NCBI GenBank assembly: GCA_002404375.1
Contig: DHJO01000144.1
Coordinates: 9,979 to 20,818, forward strand
Source: Gemmatimonadales bacterium UBA4718
GTDB taxonomy: Bacteria > Gemmatimonadota > Gemmatimonadetes > Gemmatimonadales > Gemmatimonadaceae
Length of the DNA stretch: 10,840 bases
Direction of reading: 5' to 3'
Below, in pieces: positions 6,504 through 10,840 of this stretch. Positions within the stretch are counted from its first letter, which is position 1. Every line of letters begins with the position of its first letter. Under the pieces are notes generated by a model. The model was given only the letters and a program-made list of their open reading frames with translations. It had not been told where the DNA came from and searched no databases. Both the position numbers and the translations under genes were made by a program.

Positions 6504-7858
6504 TCGTCGTAAAGTTCGGCGGCACGTCGGTGGGTGACGCGGAGGCGATCGAGCGTGCCGCCGCCATCGTCAAAGGCCGCCTCGCGCGACAGCCGGCGGT
6601 CGTCGTGTCCGCCCTTGGCGGAGCGACGAATTCGCTTCTCGCCATCGGTGAACAATCAGCGAAGGGCCATCTGATCGGCGCTTTGCGCGGCGTCGAGACG
6701 CTGCGGGACAGGCACTTCGAGCAATGCGAGAAGCTTCTTGGAACGTCGAGCGAGGCATCGGAAGTGGCAGGCGAGATGAGCGCGACCTTCGACGAGCTGG
6801 CGAGCCTCGCCGAAGCCCTGTCGATTCTCGGTCACGCGACTCCGCGCAGCTTCGACGCGATCGCCGCGTTCGGGGAACAGCTCTCCTCGCACCTCGTCGC
6901 CGCGTTCTTCAAGCTGCGCGACATTCCGGCGGAGCACATCGATGCCCGGGATGTCTTCATCACCGACGACAATTACATGACGGCGGAGCCCCAGACGGAT
7001 GCGATCGCCGAGAACGCACGCTATATCGTGCAGCCATTGATTCAGGAGGGGAAGGTGCCGGTGATGGGCGGATTCATCGGCAGGACTCCAGCAGGAATTA
7101 CGACGACCCTCGGACGCGGTGGGTCCGATTATAGCGCATCGCTGCTCGGGGCCGCGCTCCACGCCGATGCAATCGAGATCTGGACGGATGTGGACGGGAT
7201 GCTGACCGCGGACCCCAGAGTCGTGAAGGGGTCGAAGCTCATCGAGCAGATCCGATTTGATGAGGCGTCCGAGCTCGCGACGTTCGGAGCGAAAGTGCTG
7301 CACCCGAATACGATCGCGCCCGCGGTGCGGCTCGGAATTCCGGTTTTCATCTACAACTCGCGGAATCCGGCGGGGAAGGGCACGCGCATCACCTTCGACG
7401 CCCCGCGGCGGGCGGTGAGCGCGATTGCCGGGAAGGGCGGTATTGCCCTCGTCAAAGTCGGAGCCGCGAAGATGCTGTTCGCTCGCGGATTCCTGCGGCG
7501 AGTGTTCGAGATCTTCGAGAAGAACGGAGTCTCAGTCGACGTCGTCGCGACGTCGGAGGTGTCCGTCTCGGTAACAGTCGATGACCCGTCGGGGCTCGAA
7601 TCGCTCGTCGTTGATTTGTCCGCGCTTGGGGACGTGTCGGTCGAGCGGGATCGCGCGATCGTGGCGGTGGTGGGCGCGGCGATCAGCGAAGACAGCGGCG
7701 CCATGGGTCGCGCCATCAGCGCCCTCGATGGAATCAAGGTCCACATGATGTCACTAAGCGCCACGGGAATAAATCTTACGATCATAGTCGATGGTGATCA
7801 GCTCAACCCCGCGCTCGATCGCCTGCACAGCGCGTTCTTCGGGAAGGCGAAGAAATGA
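6500..7858 (+). CDS. lysC: Aspartate kinase, lysine-sensitive (AK III-like) monofunctional form
   Basis: A 452-residue enzyme phosphorylating L-aspartate with ATP, the first committed step of the pathway. Kinase domain (1-300): IVVKFGGTSVGD (2-13, K5), SFDAIAAFGEQLSS (117-130, E126), TLGRGGSDYSA (203-213), WTDVDGMLTADPR (228-240), and FGAKVLHPNT (262-271). Two ACT regulatory domains follow (about 314-380 and 386-450). The first contains FARGFLRRVFEIFEKNGVS and VATSEVSVSVT, the pattern of the lysine-inhibited AK III group, so feedback by lysine is likely (family-based inference). The start GTG 6500 overlaps the asd stop (GTGA). The frame stays open far upstream, but the KFGGTSV motif must lie at the N-terminus, which fixes the start. 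There is no Shine-Dalgarno. It overlaps dapB by 4 nt. Confidence 0.96.
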   Translation: MIVVKFGGTSVGDAEAIERAAAIVKGRLARQPAVVVSALGGATNSLLAIGEQSAKGHLIGALRGVETLRDRHFEQCEKLLGTSSEASEVAGEMSATFDELASLAEALSILGHATPRSFDAIAAFGEQLSSHLVAAFFKLRDIPAEHIDARDVFITDDNYMTAEPQTDAIAENARYIVQPLIQEGKVPVMGGFIGRTPAGITTTLGRGGSDYSASLLGAALHADAIEIWTDVDGMLTADPRVVKGSKLIEQIRFDEASELATFGAKVLHPNTIAPAVRLGIPVFIYNSRNPAGKGTRITFDAPRRAVSAIAGKGGIALVKVGAAKMLFARGFLRRVFEIFEKNGVSVDVVATSEVSVSVTVDDPSGLESLVVDLSALGDVSVERDRAIVAVVGAAISEDSGAMGRAISALDGIKVHMMSLSATGINLTIIVDGDQLNPALDRLHSAFFGKAKK

Positions 7859-8559
7859 GTCAGCGGACCATAGCTATCATCGGCGATGGCAAGATGGGGC
7901 ACGCCATACGCGACCTCGCGGAAGCGAAGGGTTGGAAAGTCGCGGCCCTGATTGGCGAGCGCGAGAGCGCGGGCGGAAGTGGGATTACCAGGAGCACGCT
8001 CGGCAACGCCGATGTCGCTCTGGAGTTCACAGAGCCGAAGGCAGCGGTTAAGAACATCACTGCAGCTTTGCGGGCCGGGCTGCCCGTGGTGGCCGGCACG
8101 ACCGGATGGTATGACCAGCTGCCCGCGTTAACGCAGGTCGCGAACGACGCCGGGACGGCGCTGTTGTGGTCGCCGAACTTCTCGCTGGGAGTGAACGTGA
8201 TGATCGAGCTCGCGCGTCAGGCTGGAACGCTTATGCGGCCGCTGGCGGAGTTCGACGCGCACATCGTGGAGACGCACCATTCGAAAAAAAAGGACGCGCC
8301 TTCAGGTACCGCCGTTGCCATCGCCAAGGCGGCGGGCGAGAGCCTGAAGCGAGAGATCCCTACCACGAGCGTGCGCACGGGATCGGTCCCGGGAACGCAC
8401 GAGCTGATCTTTGACGGGTTGTATGAGCAGCTTTCGCTTACCCATGTTGCGCGAGACCGCCGAGTGTTCGCGGAAGGCGCGCTCGCGGCGGCGGACTGGC
8501 TAGTGGGCAAAAAAGGCGTGTTCACCATGCGCGACGTGTTGAATCTCCAGCGAGGCTAA
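7855..8559 (+). CDS. dapB: 4-hydroxy-tetrahydrodipicolinate reductase
   Basis: A 234-residue cytoplasmic enzyme reducing the DapA product to tetrahydrodipicolinate with NAD(P)H. Visible: N-terminal IGDGKMGHAI (9-18), equivalent to the G-x-x-G-x-M-G dinucleotide motif; LEFTEPKA; GTTGW (81-85); SPNFSLGVN (106-114); and the signature ETHHSKKKDAPSGTA (139-153) with H141/H142 and K145 at the E. coli H159/H160/K163 positions. GTHELIFDG (180-188) and the C-terminal FTMRDVLNL complete the family pattern. It is shorter than E. coli DapB (273), like the compact forms in several phyla. A good ribosome site GAAGG lies 7 nt before the ATG, and the start overlaps the lysC stop (ATGA). Codons 144-146 contain eight consecutive A's, a potential slippery site, but the lysines belong to the conserved motif. 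Confidence 0.95.
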   Translation: MSQRTIAIIGDGKMGHAIRDLAEAKGWKVAALIGERESAGGSGITRSTLGNADVALEFTEPKAAVKNITAALRAGLPVVAGTTGWYDQLPALTQVANDAGTALLWSPNFSLGVNVMIELARQAGTLMRPLAEFDAHIVETHHSKKKDAPSGTAVAIAKAAGESLKREIPTTSVRTGSVPGTHELIFDGLYEQLSLTHVARDRRVFAEGALAAADWLVGKKGVFTMRDVLNLQRG

Positions 8560-8564
8560 CGGGA

Positions 8565-8590
8565 ACTCGCTCTTCGCGGCGAGTGCCGCG
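8565..8590 (+). promoter_or_regulatory. Two mutually exclusive hairpins in the dapB-dapA gap
   Basis: ACTCGC (8565-8570) can pair with GCGAGT (8579-8584) across an 8-nt loop. Alternatively CGCGGC (8575-8580) pairs with GCCGCG (8585-8590) across the tetraloop GAGT. The two folds share bases 8579-8584 and cannot coexist. The second stem is all G-C and ends 12 nt before the dapA ATG at 8603. No T-tract follows, so neither is a classical terminator. The complementarity is certain; a control function on dapA is inference. Confidence 0.4.
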
Positions 8591-8602
8591 TACATTTAAC
8601 GA

Positions 8603-9496
8603 ATGAAATCGCAGCGGCTCACCGGCTGTGGAACCGCGCTCGTCACGCCCTTCACGAAATCGGGGGAGATCGACGAGCGGTCTCTGCGCTCATTCGTCGA
8701 CTGGCAAATCGCGAGTGGCGTTCACTTCGTCGTTCCCTGTGGCTCTACCGGGGAGGCGGCGACCATGACGACCGCGGAACACCGTCACGCCGTTGAGATA
8801 ACAGTCGAGCAGACGGCTGGACGAGTGCCTGTCGTTGCCGGCGCGGCATCCAACGACACCAAGAAGGCCATCGCGCTCTCCCGCGAAATGGCTGCGGCCG
8901 GGGCGACGCACCTCCTTCATGCGTCACCGATGTACAACAAACCCCCGCAGCGGGGAATCGTCGCGCATTTCCGCGCGATCGCCGATGCGGTACAGATCCC
9001 AATCGTCGTTTACAACGTGCCCGGCCGCACCGCGAGCAATGTCGAAGCCGCGACGACGCTTGAGCTGGCCGAGCACGAGAACATCGTTGCGGTGAAAGAG
9101 GCGTCGGGCAACCTTGCGCAAATCGGAGAGATCATCCGCCACCGCCCGGCGCGCTTCTCCGTTCTCTCCGGCGACGATCCTCTCACACTTCAGGTGATGG
9201 CAGACGGAGGGGACGGAGTGGTCTCTGTAACCTCCAACGCTGCGCCAGGACTCGTCGCGCAGCTCACCGATCTCTGCGCGGCTGGCGATTTCGCGGGGGC
9301 GCGAGCCGTCCATCATCGTTTGGCGGAGTGGACGGCGGCGGCTTTCGTCGAGTCGAATCCCATCCCTGCAAAGGCAGCGCTGGCGATGATGGGCAAAATG
9401 GCGAACGTGGTGCGCCTGCCGCTTGTGCCTTTGGCGGAGAAGTTCGAGCCGACCGTGCGCGCCGCGCTCGTCTCGGTGGGAGCGCTCTCTGCGTGA
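8603..9496 (+). CDS. dapA: 4-hydroxy-tetrahydrodipicolinate synthase
   Basis: A 297-residue class I aldolase-fold (TIM barrel) enzyme condensing pyruvate with aspartate semialdehyde. Visible: GCGTALVTPF (8-17), GSTGEAATM (47-55), PMYNKP (109-114, Y111), VYNVPGRTASN (136-146, Y137 and R142) and VAVKEASGN (162-170) with the Schiff-base lysine K165. The E. coli catalytic Thr44 is replaced by Ser48 (GSTGE instead of GTTGE); the neighbouring Thr is kept. VLSGDDPLTL and GVVSVTSN follow as in the family. Length is normal (E. coli 292). The start at ATG 8603 gives the family N-terminus, but no Shine-Dalgarno is visible, and the 43-nt gap to dapB holds two alternative hairpins. The stop overlaps the dapD GTG. 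Confidence 0.96.
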   Translation: MKSQRLTGCGTALVTPFTKSGEIDERSLRSFVDWQIASGVHFVVPCGSTGEAATMTTAEHRHAVEITVEQTAGRVPVVAGAASNDTKKAIALSREMAAAGATHLLHASPMYNKPPQRGIVAHFRAIADAVQIPIVVYNVPGRTASNVEAATTLELAEHENIVAVKEASGNLAQIGEIIRHRPARFSVLSGDDPLTLQVMADGGDGVVSVTSNAAPGLVAQLTDLCAAGDFAGARAVHHRLAEWTAAAFVESNPIPAKAALAMMGKMANVVRLPLVPLAEKFEPTVRAALVSVGALSA

Positions 9497-10365
9497 ACAC
9501 CTCAGCCATTCGGGAAGTCGAGAGAAGCGTAGAAGCGCTTGCCGCGACTCCCGCCGGGTCATCGCTTCCCCACGAGGCGCGCGCGGTAGTTGAAAGCCTT
9601 CTCGACGCGCTCGAGAAGGGAACCATACGAGCGGCCGCAAAGGATCCGCGCACCGGTGAGTGGCGCGCCGTATCCTGGGTCAAGCAGGGGATTCTTCTCG
9701 GCTTCCGGGTCGGTGCGATGGTCGATATGTCGATCCGCTCCGGCAGCGATCGCATTGGATTCTCCTTCTTCGACAAGGACACCTATCCCCCGCGCCGGCT
9801 CACTTCTGCCGACGGCGTTCGTATCGTGCCCGGAGGCTCGAGCATTCGGCGGGGCGCGTACGTCGCCAGCGGTGTCGTCTGCATGCCTCCGATGTACGTC
9901 AACGTGGGAGCGCACGTCGGAACGGGAACGATGATCGACTCGCATGCGCTCGTCGGATCGTGCGCACAGGTTGGGGAGCGAGTTCATTTGAGCGCGGCCG
10001 CGCAGCTCGGCGGCGTCCTCGAGCCGGTCAACGCTACTCCCGTCGTCATCGAGGACGACGTCGTTGTCGGCGGAAACTGCGGGATCTACGAGGGGACCGT
10101 GGTCAGAAGGGGAGCGGTGATCGGTGCGGGTGTGGTTCTCACCCGAGGCACGCCGGTCTACGACCTCGAGCGCGAAACCGTGCATCGCGCCGAGAACGGG
10201 AGGGCGCTCGTGATCCCCGAGAACGCCGTAGTCGTGCCGGGCGCGCGCCAGGCGAAAGGCAAATGGGCGCAGGATCAGGGGATCTCGCTTCAGACACCGG
10301 TTATCGTGAAATACCGCGATGAAAAAACGGACGCGGCGACGGCGCTCGAATCTTGGCTCCGCTGA
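9493..10365 (+). CDS. dapD: 2,3,4,5-tetrahydropyridine-2,6-dicarboxylate N-succinyltransferase
   Basis: A 290-residue cytoplasmic acyltransferase using succinyl-CoA to open tetrahydrodipicolinate. A helical N-terminal domain (1-about 105) precedes a left-handed beta-helix with hexapeptide turns (about 110-220): VRIVPGGSSIRRGAYVA, MYVNVGAHVGTGTMIDS (D149), LVGSCAQVGERVHLS, QLGGVLEPVNATPVVIEDD and IYEGTVVRRGAVIGAGV (E200). The C-terminal VIVKYRDEKT is DapD-like. GSCAQ-G-x-x-VHLS and the full N-terminal domain favour DapD over the shorter N-acetyltransferase DapH. The usual VDTWATVGSCA is IDSHALVGSCA here, so Thr-Trp became Ser-His in a conserved turn. The GTG at 9493 overlaps the dapA stop, with GGGAG 10 nt upstream. 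The frame is open further upstream, but that part has no family similarity. The 3' end overlaps aroA by 13 nt. Confidence 0.93.
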   Translation: MNTSAIREVERSVEALAATPAGSSLPHEARAVVESLLDALEKGTIRAAAKDPRTGEWRAVSWVKQGILLGFRVGAMVDMSIRSGSDRIGFSFFDKDTYPPRRLTSADGVRIVPGGSSIRRGAYVASGVVCMPPMYVNVGAHVGTGTMIDSHALVGSCAQVGERVHLSAAAQLGGVLEPVNATPVVIEDDVVVGGNCGIYEGTVVRRGAVIGAGVVLTRGTPVYDLERETVHRAENGRALVIPENAVVVPGARQAKGKWAQDQGISLQTPVIVKYRDEKTDAATALESWLR

Positions 10366-10840
10366 GCGTCGCCGGCGCCGTCAGAGTGCCCGGCGACAAG
10401 TCGATCTCGCACCGCTCGCTCATTCTCGCCTGTCTCGCGGAAGGAGAATCGCGCGTGGCTGGCATTCTCGATTCAGAGGACGTCCGTTCTACGGCGGGGG
10501 CGCTACGCTCACTTGGTGCCAAAATTCCTGAGCTTTCGGGTGAGATGAGGATAGGCGGCCTGGGGTTGCGTGGCTTGCGCCCGCCGAAGCTCGCCCTCGA
10601 CTGTGGAAACAGCGGAACCACCACCCGCCTTCTCTCCGGTGTAGTCGCCGGCCATCCGTTCGCCGCGCGATTCGAGGGCGACGCCAGTCTCAGCCGACGC
10701 CCGATGAAGCGAATCGCCGAGCCGCTCACGTATATGGGTGCTCAGTTCGAGTTCGAGCGCGGCGACGGACTGCCGATGACGGTTCACGGAGTCGATCTGC
10801 GGAGCATCGACTGGGACACGAAGTCGGCGAGCGCGCAGGT
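10353..10840 (+). CDS. aroA: 3-phosphoshikimate 1-carboxyvinyltransferase (EPSP synthase), N-terminal part only
   Basis: The first 162 codons of EPSP synthase, which transfers enolpyruvyl from PEP to shikimate-3-phosphate; the window ends in the gene (full family length about 430). Visible: VAGAVRVPGDKSISHRSLIL (6-25) with K16, the SEDVRSTAGALRSLGA segment, CGNSGTTTRLLSG (PEP-binding region), SLSRRPMKRIAEPL, and KSASAQV at the edge. Start: the frame opens at 10323 and the only usable initiation codon before PGDKS at the proper distance is TTG 10353, overlapping dapD by 13 nt without a ribosome binding site. A GTG at 10386 would cut into the conserved N-terminus. The overlap suggests co-translation with the DAP genes, unusual company for a shikimate gene. 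The rest of the active site cannot be judged. Confidence 0.93.
   Translation, partial: MAPLSVAGAVRVPGDKSISHRSLILACLAEGESRVAGILDSEDVRSTAGALRSLGAKIPELSGEMRIGGLGLRGLRPPKLALDCGNSGTTTRLLSGVVAGHPFAARFEGDASLSRRPMKRIAEPLTYMGAQFEFERGDGLPMTVHGVDLRSIDWDTKSASAQ

Noticed and set aside
8286..8292. A-AAA-AAG slippery heptamer in dapB, as in dnaX
   Set aside because: The Lys codons are within the conserved HHxxKxDAPSG motif, and a -1 shift would only give a truncated DapB ending at 8414. No functional reason for it is seen.

Overview
The window is GC-rich, densely packed bacterial DNA. It holds one outer-membrane protein gene on the minus strand (cut by the left edge), two tRNA genes, a lipid kinase/phosphatase pair, and a long lysine/diaminopimelate (DAP) operon that runs into aroA (cut by the right edge). 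A Gram-negative host is indicated by the signal-peptide beta-barrel protein, by DAP synthesis through the succinylase (DapD) branch, and by the lack of CCA on the tRNA-Gly gene. The lysC-dapB-dapA-dapD set, an archaeal/fungal-type Asd and the barrel style would fit Gemmatimonadota or a related phylum. That placement is inferred from protein style only and is not proven.

Layout. Positions 1-1709 (minus) encode a long beta-barrel-like protein with a signal peptide but no ATG/GTG/TTG in frame. Its promoter probably lies at 1755-1784. Positions 1864-1936 are tRNA-Gly(GCC) and 1989-2073 tRNA-Leu(UAA), both plus strand and divergent from the barrel gene. Positions 2173-3084 encode a DagK/YegS-type lipid kinase. 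It is followed after 19 nt by 3104-4357, a membrane protein with a Cys-dependent dual-specificity-type phosphatase domain and what looks like a second, cysteine-less copy of that fold.

Positions 4423-10840 form the DAP operon: M20 deacylase (dapE role), asd, lysC, dapB, dapA, dapD, then aroA. Four junctions overlap by exactly 4 nt (ATGA or GTGA) and dapD/aroA overlaps by 13 nt, which suggests translational coupling. The only real gap is the 43 nt between dapB and dapA, and it holds two mutually exclusive hairpins. Together the genes convert aspartate through aspartyl phosphate and the semialdehyde to dihydrodipicolinate, tetrahydrodipicolinate and N-succinyl-amino-ketopimelate, and later remove the succinyl group. 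The aminotransferase (DapC/ArgD) and epimerase (DapF) are not in the window. AroA links the transcript to the shikimate pathway.

Most of the window is orthodox core metabolism. The least ordinary parts are the lipid kinase plus tandem phosphatase pair, the barrel gene lacking a start codon, the LysK-like deacylase in a DAP operon, the archaeal-type Asd, and the hairpins before dapE and dapA. No CRISPR, insertion sequence, integrase or convincing intrinsic terminator was seen.
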